Assembly (NCBI GenBank): GCA_024691625.1
Contig: JAILNL010000187.1
Location: 1-7,038, forward strand
DNA from: Schwartzia sp. (in: firmicutes)
GTDB lineage: Bacteria; Bacillota; Negativicutes; Selenomonadales; Selenomonadaceae
Reading direction: 5' to 3'
Length of the DNA: 7,038 nucleotides
Position numbers and translations under genes: made by a program. This document shows, in pieces, positions 1-6,970 of the stretch. How positions within the stretch are numbered: the first letter of the stretch is position 1; every line of letters begins with the position of its first letter. The notes beneath the pieces are model-generated. The model was given only the letters and a program-made list of their open reading frames with translations. It was not told the DNA's origin and made no database searches.

Positions 1-980
1 CCTCCTGGAGGCGGCAGAATAGTCTGTGTCCCAAGCTCCGTCGTCATGCAGACACGGCCAGCTTCTTCAGCAGTTACCTCACCTATTATGGCAGCATTTT
101 CTCCATAAGGATTTTTCTTCAGTTCATCAACAACCGCCTGAGCGTCCTCCTTCGGTACAATTATCACAAGACGTCCCTCGCATGCAAGATAAAGAGGCTC
201 AAGTCCAAGCATTCCGCATACGCCCGCAACTGCAGGGTCAACAGGCACAGCCTTCGAGTCAAGGCGTATTCCGACTCCGCTCTGCCCTGCGATTTCATAA
301 AGCACCGTGCCTACTCCTCCGCGCGTAGCGTCGCGCAGCACATGAATGTCGCGGCAGACATCAAAAAGTGATGAGGTCATGCCCCAAAGTGGCGCACAGT
401 CACTGGTAACATCGGCGTCTATTCCGTATTCGCCGCGGGCAAGAAGTATCGTGCAGCCGTGACGGCCAACGTCACCGCTTACGATAACCGCATCACCCGG
501 ACGTGCGCTTTTTCCCGAGGGGTGCGCCCCCGGCATACGCTCTCCGATTCCCGTGGTAGTGATGAATATTCCATCCACCTGCCCCCGGCCTGCTACCTTT
601 GTATCTCCGGCAACAATACTTATCCCCGCTTCACGCGCCGTCATTGCCATGGCGTCTGCTATCTCCTCAAGGTCCTTTACAGGGAACCCCTCTTCTATTA
701 CAAAGGCACAGGAAAGATATTTCGGGCGTGCGCCCATGCAGGAAATGTCATTAACCGTTCCGCAGATGCTCAGCTTTCCGATATTTCCTCCCGGGAATTT
801 CCACGGCGAAACGATAAAGCCGTCCGTCGTAAAGGCGAGATTTGCCGCAGGAGGAGGAAGAATCGCCGCGTCATCCTCAGTAAGATACAGGTTGCGGAAG
901 CGTTTCGAAAACACCTCATGTATCAGCTCTGCGGTCTGCGTTCCTCCGCCTCCGTGCGCCAGCATAATCTTTTCTTCCAT
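1..980 (-). CDS. hypE: Hydrogenase maturation protein HypE (carbamoyl dehydratase), 3' end cut by window edge
   Basis: HypE accepts the carbamoyl group from HypF on its C-terminal cysteine and dehydrates it, using ATP, to a thiocyanate that supplies the cyanide ligands of the [NiFe] hydrogenase iron. The 326 complete codons visible read as a typical AIR synthase/PurM-like protein. They start MEEKIMLAHGGGG, with the acidic nucleotide-site segments EDDAAI (residues 35-40) and TTDGF (51-55), the GTVNDISCMGARP motif (74-86), AGDTKV (124-129) and LRDATRGGVG (215-224). Family members are about 330-340 residues and end in an invariant Cys (usually PRIC). The visible part ends at ILPPPG, so probably fewer than ten codons, including that Cys, lie outside the window. 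The ATG overlaps the hypD stop by one base (TAATG) and follows a strong GGAGGTG site. The function is secure; completeness of the C-terminus cannot be seen. Confidence 0.97.
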   Translation of the reverse strand, partial: MEEKIMLAHGGGGTQTAELIHEVFSKRFRNLYLTEDDAAILPPPAANLAFTTDGFIVSPWKFPGGNIGKLSICGTVNDISCMGARPKYLSCAFVIEEGFPVKDLEEIADAMAMTAREAGISIVAGDTKVAGRGQVDGIFITTTGIGERMPGAHPSGKSARPGDAVIVSGDVGRHGCTILLARGEYGIDADVTSDCAPLWGMTSSLFDVCRDIHVLRDATRGGVGTVLYEIAGQSGVGIRLDSKAVPVDPAVAGVCGMLGLEPLYLACEGRLVIIVPKEDAQAVVDELKKNPYGENAAIIGEVTAEEAGRVCMTTELGTQTILPPPG

Positions 981-2044
981 TATCTTACACCTCCGTATTG
1001 ATAATATGCCGAACAAGTTCCTTCCTTCGAAACCATGCACGCGCCCACGGGGTGCTCGGGGGTACAGGTTTTTCCGAAAAGAGGGCAGTCCGTAGGCTTG
1101 CATTTTCCCTGAAGTATATCGCCGCAGCGGCAGCCCGGGGGATTTTTTGCTTTGAATGACGGCACAGAGAATTTCCTGCGCGCGTCATAGGCCGCATATT
1201 CGTCCCTCAGTGCCATTCCGCTTTTTGGTATCGTACCGAGCCCGCGCCAGATGGCGTCCACAGGCTCCATGTATTTTTCTACCAGCTTCATTGCCGCCCT
1301 GCTTCCGTCGCGGGTGACAACACGGGGGTAACAGTTTCTGAAGAAGGGTTCATCTGATTTAGAGCAAAGCTCCACAAGTGTCGCGGCAGCAGTAACAAGC
1401 TCGCTTGGCGTAAATCCCGCCACAACTCCCGAGATACCTTCCTTCGTAAGCTCCTCTGTCAGTCTCGTGCCGACAATGGCACATACATGACCGGGATAAA
1501 TATACGCATCAACGCTGCCTTTCAAGGCTCTGTATGCTTCGTCCATTGTTTTATTCGCCGTGAGAATCAAGAAATTCTTTATTCCTTCCTTTTCTGCGCG
1601 CTGCACAGCAAGGCATGCTGACGGTGTCGTTGTCTCAAAGCCAACGGAAAGGAACACCACCTCACGGTCAGGGTGAGCTTTTGCATATTCCACCGCATCA
1701 AGCGGAGTATACACGGGCACTATATCCGCTCCTTCGGAGCGTGCACCCGCAAGGCTTTTTTCACTTCCCGGCACACGTACCAAATCTCCGAAGGTAGTAA
1801 TAACCGCGTTTTTTTCCTCTGCAAGCCATACAGCTTCGTCTATAAAATCCGCCGGAGTCACGCATACAGGGCACCCCGGCCCTGAAATAAGCTCGACGTT
1901 CTCAGGCATGAGCTGACGTACTCCTGTCTGAAAAATCGCATGGGTATGCGTTCCGCATACTTCCATGAGCCGCAGCTTTCTGCCCTTATAATTGGCTAAA
2001 ATTTCGCGTGCCCGCGCGACAGCCTGCTTCCCCTCATCTGTCAT
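980..2044 (-). CDS. hypD: Hydrogenase maturation protein HypD (Fe-S scaffold for Fe(CN)2CO assembly)
   Basis: HypD is the iron-sulfur protein that, with HypC, forms the cytoplasmic scaffold on which the Fe(CN)2CO unit of [NiFe] hydrogenase is built. The 354-residue product is close to full family length and carries every hallmark I can check. These are CGTHTH (residues 30-35), GPGCPVC (55-61), GFETTTP (135-141), PGHV (184-187), and the C-terminal cysteine-rich region from CRCGDIL (305-311) through C315, C320, C327 and CMVSKEG (336-342) to C344, which holds the [4Fe-4S] cluster ligands and the redox cysteines. The ATG at 2044 lies within the last codons of hypC (11-base overlap), and the stop overlaps the hypE ATG (TAATG). 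This points to coupled translation of hypC, hypD and hypE. No key residue appears missing. Confidence 0.98.
   Translation of the reverse strand: MTDEGKQAVARAREILANYKGRKLRLMEVCGTHTHAIFQTGVRQLMPENVELISGPGCPVCVTPADFIDEAVWLAEEKNAVITTFGDLVRVPGSEKSLAGARSEGADIVPVYTPLDAVEYAKAHPDREVVFLSVGFETTTPSACLAVQRAEKEGIKNFLILTANKTMDEAYRALKGSVDAYIYPGHVCAIVGTRLTEELTKEGISGVVAGFTPSELVTAAATLVELCSKSDEPFFRNCYPRVVTRDGSRAAMKLVEKYMEPVDAIWRGLGTIPKSGMALRDEYAAYDARRKFSVPSFKAKNPPGCRCGDILQGKCKPTDCPLFGKTCTPEHPVGACMVSKEGTCSAYYQYGGVR
988..994 (-). promoter_or_regulatory. Ribosome binding site of hypE
   Basis: Read on the minus strand this is GGAGGTG, seven bases before the hypE ATG at 980 and lying inside the last codons of hypD. 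It fixes the hypE start despite the one-base overlap with the hypD stop codon, and suggests direct initiation in addition to translational coupling. Confidence 0.8.
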
Positions 2045-2252
2045 TGCTGAACTCTCCCATTACAGAAGCAGCCTCAGACGCTTCATCGTCCGTAATTTTC
2101 GCTATGGCAACACCTGCGTGTACCATAACATAATCTCCCGGGTCAAGTTCATCAAGAAGCTCAGCCGAAACCTCGCGCTTTGCGCCCGAGGCGTCCACCA
2201 ATGCCATGCCGTCCTTTATACTTACAACCTTTGCAGGTAAACCTACACACAT
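2034..2252 (-). CDS. hypC: Hydrogenase maturation chaperone HypC (HypC/HybG/HupF family)
   Basis: HypC is a small chaperone that binds iron with HypD during Fe(CN)2CO assembly and then delivers it to the hydrogenase large-subunit precursor. The 72-residue product matches the family in length. It begins MCVGLPAKVV; Cys2, exposed after removal of Met1, is the essential iron and large-subunit contact. It also has the conserved PGDYVMVHAGVAI segment (residues 38-50) including His45. It lies 35 bases after hypF and is preceded by an AAGGAAGGA site eight bases from the ATG. Its last codons overlap the hypD start, in line with the HypC-HypD complex being made from adjacent, coupled genes. A paralogue specialised for a particular hydrogenase (HybG-like) cannot be excluded, because only one copy is visible. 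Confidence 0.97.
   Translation of the reverse strand: MCVGLPAKVVSIKDGMALVDASGAKREVSAELLDELDPGDYVMVHAGVAIAKITDDEASEAASVMGEFSNDR
2052..2058 (-). promoter_or_regulatory. Ribosome binding site of hypD, inside hypC
   Basis: The minus strand reads GGGAGAG seven bases before the hypD ATG. It sits within the hypC codons for Met-Gly-Glu near that protein's C-terminus. It supports the start at 2044 and hence a real 11-base hypC-hypD overlap. Confidence 0.7.
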
Positions 2253-2260
2253 ATGAACCG

Positions 2261-2269
2261 TCCTTCCTT
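2261..2269 (-). promoter_or_regulatory. Ribosome binding site of hypC
   Basis: The minus strand reads AAGGAAGGA, eight bases before the hypC ATG, within the 35-base hypF-hypC gap. The rest of that gap contains no hairpin or other recognisable signal, so read-through from hypF is expected. Confidence 0.7.
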
Positions 2270-2287
2270 ACTTTTCCCACACTTGTC

Positions 2288-4570
2288 CTACTGTATCTTC
2301 GCCATAGCCACGACCGCCTGGCCGAGACAGATTCCTCCGTCATTTGGCGGTATAAGATGATGGCGAAGCACTTTGAACCCTCTTTCTTTAAGACCTTCTT
2401 CAACTCTTTCAAGCAGAAGAAGATTCTGAAATACTCCTCCTGACAGCGCCGCCGTGCGGATTCCCGTCTGCGCCCCCGCACGCTCGCAGCCTGCGATAAT
2501 TTCATCAGCCAGTGCGTCATGAAACTGCACCGCAAGTATCTCCGATGCTTCTCCCGATAGCTTTCGTTTTACTATCTCGTAAAAAAGCTCCGATGTCGGA
2601 AGCAGAAATCTTCCGTCCGCTTCCTTAAACGCAGAAAGCGGCAGCTTTTCCGCATGTCCTGCCCTTCTTGCGGCATATTCCAGGAACATTGCCGCCTCCC
2701 CCTCGAAGGAGACCTTCCTCCGTATTCCCAGCACAGCGCTTACCGCGTCAAACAGGCGCCCCGCGCTGGTTGATGTCACGCAGTTAACTCCCTGGTCTGC
2801 CATGAAGCACTGCGCTCCGACCTCACGGTCAGATGCTATATTTAACTTCTCCGCCAGCTCCACAGTCTCCTGCTGAGAGCCGCAGATTTCGTACAAAAGA
2901 TTTACGGCGATACGCCAACCCTCAACAGATGAGCGGTCTCCGCCCGCCTGACAGAATGGCTCAATGGAACCAAGACGTTCAAAGCCATGATAATCCACCA
3001 GCAGAAATTCGCCGCCCCATATGGTGCCGTCGGTACCGTAGCCCGTACCGTCAAAGGACACGCCGATAACAGGCTCCGATACCTCATTTTCAGCCATGCA
3101 GCTGACTATATGCGCATAATGATGCTGCACCTGTATGACAGGCTTGCCAAGCTCATTTGCAAGCTGTGTCGTGTTGTATCTCGGATGAAGGTCACAGGCA
3201 GTCACGGAGGGCTCAGTTTCCAAAAGCTCCGTCATGCGCTTTGAAGTCTCGCGCAGGGCCTGCATAGTACGCAAATCTGACATATCCCCCACATACGCCG
3301 AAGGATAAAAGAGCTCGTCACGTCCTATACAGAAGGTATTTTTAAGCTCACCGCCAAGGGCAAGTACCTCACCCCTGAAGCCCTTTACCATGACAGGAAG
3401 GGGCGCATAGCCGCGGCTCCTGCGTATCATGTACGGCGCTTCATGATAAAAATCAATTACCGAATCGTCTGCCCTCACCCGTATGCGGCGGTCATGGGAC
3501 AGCACAGCTTCGCAAAGAGGGCCCAGGGCCTCCCGTGCGTCGTCGTCCGTACGGCATATAGGCGCGCCTGACGGATTTCCGCTTGTCATTATAAATGCTT
3601 CAGGCATTTTTATGCCGTCCGGATAATCAAAAAGCAACAGCTGCACAGGCGCATAGGGCAGCATTATTCCGATTTTCGGATTGCCGGGCGCCGCCGACGG
3701 CGCAATGGTACTGTTTTCCTGTCTGTTAAGAAGCAGGATAGGCTTTTTCGGCCCCTCAAGGATTTCCTCCGCCGCAGGCGTAATCTTTACTGCACGCCTT
3801 GCCGCTTCCATATCCCTCACCATTACGGCAAAGGGCTTCACAGGGCGGTGCTTCCGCTCACGGAGCTTTGCAACCGCTGCTTCATTGGTTGCATCACAGC
3901 ACAGATGAAAACCGCCAATACCCTTTATGGCGACAATTTCTCCTGCGGCAATACGTCTGCGTATTTCCGTTATTGCCGCTGCGCCCTTCGTCTCCGTCCC
4001 GAGAATATAAACCTCAGGGCCGCATTCGTTGCAGCAGACAGGCTGGGCATCATATCGCCTTGACCCGGGGTCGTTGTATTCCTCTGCACAGGCTTCGCAC
4101 ATAGGGAACGCCTTCATGCTTGTGCGTTCCCTGTCGTATGGCATGGCATCGAGAATAGTGAGCCTGGGCCCGCACGCCGTGCAGTTTATGAACGGGTGCA
4201 GATACCGCCTGTCCTTCGGGTCAAAAAGCTCCTTTTTGCACTCGGGGCATGTGGCTATATCAGGAGAAACGAATATTGCTCCCTGTTCCTTTGCGCTTTC
4301 GATAATTTCAAAGGATGACACCCCCGTAAACTCAGCCGCTTCCTCGTCAACCTTCAGTATTGCCGAGCGCGGCGGCGCTTTTGTAATAAGCTCCCCGGAA
4401 AAACATTTTACCGCGGCTTCGTCGCCCTCAAGCCGTATTTCCACATACGGCCCTTTATTGCAGACGCTTCCGTTCAGTTTATGCTCCGAGGCAAGACGTG
4501 CAGTAAAAGGGCGGAATCCGACGCCCTGCACTATACCGTATACACGCAGAATAACCGCTGTTTTTTTCAT
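2288..4570 (-). CDS. hypF: Carbamoyltransferase HypF (hydrogenase maturation)
   Basis: HypF converts carbamoyl phosphate and ATP, via carbamoyl-adenylate, into the carbamoyl group it places on the C-terminal Cys of HypE; this is the first step of cyanide ligand synthesis. The 760 residues show the full domain set in order. The acylphosphatase domain (about 1-92) has GVGFR with catalytic Arg20, and Asn38. Two zinc fingers follow with the exact family spacing: C108/C111, C130/C133, then C158/C161, C180/C183. The YrdC-like domain (about 195-390) has KGIGGFHL (216-223) and SGNPSG (330-335). The Kae1-like carbamoyltransferase domain (about 400-760) has the metal-binding HxxxH (His483, His487), FDGTGYG (506-512) and PPNDGG (741-746). 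The length is normal and nothing key is missing. The ATG follows an AGGAGG site 24 bases after the end of the nitrogenase-like gene, so it is probably co-transcribed with it. Confidence 0.98.
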   Translation of the reverse strand: MKKTAVILRVYGIVQGVGFRPFTARLASEHKLNGSVCNKGPYVEIRLEGDEAAVKCFSGELITKAPPRSAILKVDEEAAEFTGVSSFEIIESAKEQGAIFVSPDIATCPECKKELFDPKDRRYLHPFINCTACGPRLTILDAMPYDRERTSMKAFPMCEACAEEYNDPGSRRYDAQPVCCNECGPEVYILGTETKGAAAITEIRRRIAAGEIVAIKGIGGFHLCCDATNEAAVAKLRERKHRPVKPFAVMVRDMEAARRAVKITPAAEEILEGPKKPILLLNRQENSTIAPSAAPGNPKIGIMLPYAPVQLLLFDYPDGIKMPEAFIMTSGNPSGAPICRTDDDAREALGPLCEAVLSHDRRIRVRADDSVIDFYHEAPYMIRRSRGYAPLPVMVKGFRGEVLALGGELKNTFCIGRDELFYPSAYVGDMSDLRTMQALRETSKRMTELLETEPSVTACDLHPRYNTTQLANELGKPVIQVQHHYAHIVSCMAENEVSEPVIGVSFDGTGYGTDGTIWGGEFLLVDYHGFERLGSIEPFCQAGGDRSSVEGWRIAVNLLYEICGSQQETVELAEKLNIASDREVGAQCFMADQGVNCVTSTSAGRLFDAVSAVLGIRRKVSFEGEAAMFLEYAARRAGHAEKLPLSAFKEADGRFLLPTSELFYEIVKRKLSGEASEILAVQFHDALADEIIAGCERAGAQTGIRTAALSGGVFQNLLLLERVEEGLKERGFKVLRHHLIPPNDGGICLGQAVVAMAKIQ

Positions 4571-4576
4571 GCAAGG

Positions 4577-4585
4577 CCCCTCCTT
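4577..4585 (-). promoter_or_regulatory. Ribosome binding site of hypF
   Basis: The minus strand reads AAGGAGGGG in the 24-base gap between the nitrogenase-like gene and hypF; its AGGAGG core is eight bases from the ATG. It fixes the hypF start, which also gives the expected N-terminus immediately before the acylphosphatase fold. The gap is too short for a separate promoter. Confidence 0.8.
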
Positions 4586-4594
4586 TTCGTTTCG

Positions 4595-6970
4595 TTATTT
4601 TCCTCCCGATACCGCAAAATGCGGTGCATCAAGCCATGCTCCCCTATAGTCGGGAGCAGCCTTTCTAAGCGCATTGTCAGCGATGACGCAGGAGAAATTC
4701 CCCTGCTCAAGGAATCGTGCAAACTGCGTTTCTTCCTTAAAATGAACGTCGCCTTCCTTTGAAAGCTCCCTCACAGGCGTAAACCATGTACCGACGGTGA
4801 CGTCGGCAGTCCCTGCCTCAGCCAGCGCTTTTCTGAATGCGTCGGCACGTACAGGCTCATGTACAACAAGCACGCGTCCTCCCTGTGCCGCCGCTTCATG
4901 CACGTTGTTTTTTTCCTCTTCGCTGAGAGGACACATTATTTCATAGGGCACTCCGAATTTCTTTTCTATATATTTTGCCGCCCGAATGCCCGAAGCCGCG
5001 ACAGCATAATTCTTCTTCACAAGTCCCGCCCGCTTTATATTTTCAATGGAGCCGTCCCAACCGTAAAGAATCGCCTTTTCGCCAAGCGAAGCACGGATAT
5101 TTTCCGCTTCCTTCTCAGAAAAATCCAGAGGTGTAACCCCTATAACTCCCACGGCGTCACAGGGCTCTCCCTCCGAAGCGAAGGTCTTTACAAGAGCTTC
5201 CCAGGTTTTCGACGCGCCGTCATCATAGAGCTTTGTTCCGTCTGTATCAACTGCCACAGCAGGCATATCAAGCTTCTTTTCGATGAGCCGCACAAGAGCC
5301 CTGTAATCCGTTCCGATAACCGCAGGTACAGGAGTGCCTATGAGCGCTGCAAAGGACGCGTCCATATCTTCTGCCGCCAGCGCCAGTTTTTCCATCAGAC
5401 GGTCATCTCGTCCCATGATGGCGTCCATATCGCGAAGCCCCGCACTGAACACTGTGCTTCTTTTCGCGTAGCTTTTAACGTCCCAGCGCGGTTCGTCAAA
5501 TCCGCATATATTTCCCGCGCAGCCTCCGGCGTCAATGATTACCGTCAGCGCATCAAGGGGGAAAAGCACTGCCGCCGCCCCGGACGTATCAGGGGCGAAG
5601 GGCGCGAGCGCGAGCCTCAGCCCGCGGATTTCGTGGTTTGAAATTATTTCCTCTCCCGAAACGGCTTTTTGCGGCTGTTTTTCCTGTTCCTTTCCTTCAC
5701 ACGCCGAAATGACCGCACGGCAAAAATCCCGCACAGCCGAAAAGCCAAAGGGCTGTATCTCATCGCTCCATGGCACATGCGCTGCGTTTTCGTGATAATA
5801 CTCCGCATCACGCCCCACCGCAACGGTAACGGAGCTCTGTGTCTCATCATACACCGCCATGGTTGGAGAAAGATTTGAAAAAATGCGCGTATCCGGCGAC
5901 AGTTCGGAAAGACGGCGGATATATGCTATATCCTGCGGCTGCGGATCTCCGTATATCTCCGCAACCTTCAATCCGTATCGCACAAGGGTCAGTGAAAGCT
6001 CGAAAGCATTTGCGTTAAGACGGCTTCCGATGGCAAAAACAGGCTCCGGCTCAAGTGTCAAAAGCGCGCTGACCGCTTCCTCTGCCTCTTTTTTAGCCGC
6101 AGGTTCACGGTATTCTGCCCCCAGAGCCTGTGCAAGGCTTTTATACTGGCTCTCTATCTTATCGATTTCGTAAAGACGCGTTATTTCAACGGAAGGAATC
6201 GAAAGCTTTTTCTCGAGCATTGCCGCCGCGTCCCGGGCGTCAGCGGATAAAAGGAGATTGAAATTCGCCTCCGAAAGCTCTTCGTATTCCTCCATGGTTC
6301 TACAGCGTCCGAGCTCACGAATTTTCTGCAGCCCGAAGCTCCGCAGCACCTCATACAAATCGGAATCATCAGCAAGTGGCGCAAAATATCCCATGAGGTT
6401 CACCGCACGGGGATTTTTCCTGCGCGGCTCCAAAAGGGAGTACACCGTCTCCCGCACCGCTGCCATGGGCGGCTTTCTGCTGTCGCGTGTCAAAGCGTAC
6501 ATATAACACGGACGGACGGGAAGCCCCACCGCTTCCTCAGCTTTCCTGCAGACACGCTCCATATCCGTACCGAGAAGCGCGTCAACACATGTAATGCACA
6601 GCATAACAACAGAAGGCCTCTCCCTGCGCGCATCCACAAACGCAGAGACAGCCTCCGGAATTTTCTTGAGATGCCGTCCCGTCACAATATCCGTTTCGTC
6701 CATCAAAAGCCAGCCAAAGCGCTCCGTATCTCCTGCCGCAAGCCCGGACGTATTGCGTCCGCAGCTTCTCGGTGCAATGAGAAGCATCACAGACCCCGGT
6801 ACGGCAAGACCTGCCCGCTTTACGCCGTAGCCCTGCGCTCCCGGAGAGTTAAAATCAAGCGCCGCCGGAGAATTGTATATCAGGTGCGTATCAAGACGGA
6901 ACTCAGCGGGAATATTCTCTTTTCCCAGTGCCGCAAGCTCTGCCGCGGTCTTGAAAAAAGGCTTCTTCAT
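4595..6970 (-). CDS. Fused two-half nitrogenase component 1-like protein, substrate unknown
   Basis: The 791-residue cytoplasmic protein looks like two nitrogenase component 1 (NifD/NifK-type) domains joined head to tail: about 30-425 and 450-791, with a Gln/Lys/Glu-rich linker near 425-448. Repeated landmarks are a Cys after a hydrophobic strand (APRSC, C70; DAGGC, C484), a D-x-x-x-G segment (TDIVTG at 93-98; MDAIMG at 515-520), and a hydrophobic-GTD turn (LLGTDM at 132-137; VIGTDY at 551-556). By eye, C70 and C128 match NifD P-cluster Cys88 and Cys154. The first P-cluster Cys is absent, the C-terminal half lacks the third (Pro547), and Ser242 falls where NifD has FeMo-co ligand Cys275. Nitrogen fixation is therefore unlikely. 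A CfbD- or BchNB-like reductase, or a NifEN-like scaffold, is more plausible. The gene overlaps its upstream neighbour by ATGA and precedes hypF by 24 bases. The superfamily call is fairly firm; the function is unknown. Confidence 0.85.
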   Translation of the reverse strand: MKKPFFKTAAELAALGKENIPAEFRLDTHLIYNSPAALDFNSPGAQGYGVKRAGLAVPGSVMLLIAPRSCGRNTSGLAAGDTERFGWLLMDETDIVTGRHLKKIPEAVSAFVDARRERPSVVMLCITCVDALLGTDMERVCRKAEEAVGLPVRPCYMYALTRDSRKPPMAAVRETVYSLLEPRRKNPRAVNLMGYFAPLADDSDLYEVLRSFGLQKIRELGRCRTMEEYEELSEANFNLLLSADARDAAAMLEKKLSIPSVEITRLYEIDKIESQYKSLAQALGAEYREPAAKKEAEEAVSALLTLEPEPVFAIGSRLNANAFELSLTLVRYGLKVAEIYGDPQPQDIAYIRRLSELSPDTRIFSNLSPTMAVYDETQSSVTVAVGRDAEYYHENAAHVPWSDEIQPFGFSAVRDFCRAVISACEGKEQEKQPQKAVSGEEIISNHEIRGLRLALAPFAPDTSGAAAVLFPLDALTVIIDAGGCAGNICGFDEPRWDVKSYAKRSTVFSAGLRDMDAIMGRDDRLMEKLALAAEDMDASFAALIGTPVPAVIGTDYRALVRLIEKKLDMPAVAVDTDGTKLYDDGASKTWEALVKTFASEGEPCDAVGVIGVTPLDFSEKEAENIRASLGEKAILYGWDGSIENIKRAGLVKKNYAVAASGIRAAKYIEKKFGVPYEIMCPLSEEEKNNVHEAAAQGGRVLVVHEPVRADAFRKALAEAGTADVTVGTWFTPVRELSKEGDVHFKEETQFARFLEQGNFSCVIADNALRKAAPDYRGAWLDAPHFAVSGGK

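Noticed and set aside
459..1095. Two 180-codon plus-strand frames opposite hypE and the end of hypD
   Set aside because: Both are antisense to well-conserved hypE/hypD sequence and overlap each other in different frames. Neither has a protein-like motif.
2161..2535. A 124-codon minus-strand frame spanning the hypF end and hypC
   Set aside because: It is out of frame with both HypF and HypC, whose conserved motifs lie in the other frames; Arg/Ser/Cys-rich shadow composition.
4561..4567. Run of seven T (A on the coding strand) at the start of hypF, as a possible slippage or phase-variation site
   Set aside because: It simply encodes the common Met-Lys-Lys-Thr start. Seven bases is short for phase variation and the frame is intact.
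4571..4594. Possible terminator or promoter between the nitrogenase-like gene and hypF
   Set aside because: The 24 bases contain only the ribosome binding site, with no stem-loop followed by a T run and no room for -35 and -10 elements.
4029..4649. Open frame of 206 codons on the plus strand over the hypF 5' end
   Set aside because: It is antisense to the HypF zinc-finger and acylphosphatase coding region and runs across the gene junction. Its composition looks like a shadow frame, with no family resemblance.
4859..5641. Open frame of 260 codons on the plus strand inside the nitrogenase-like gene
   Set aside because: It is fully antisense to a strongly supported gene, has a Cys/Arg/His-rich composition without domain patterns, and has no recognisable ribosome binding site.
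4595..6970. Calling the large gene nifD, nifK, nifE or bchN
   Set aside because: The two-half fusion, missing ligand cysteines and absence of other nif or bch genes in the window make a specific symbol unsupported.
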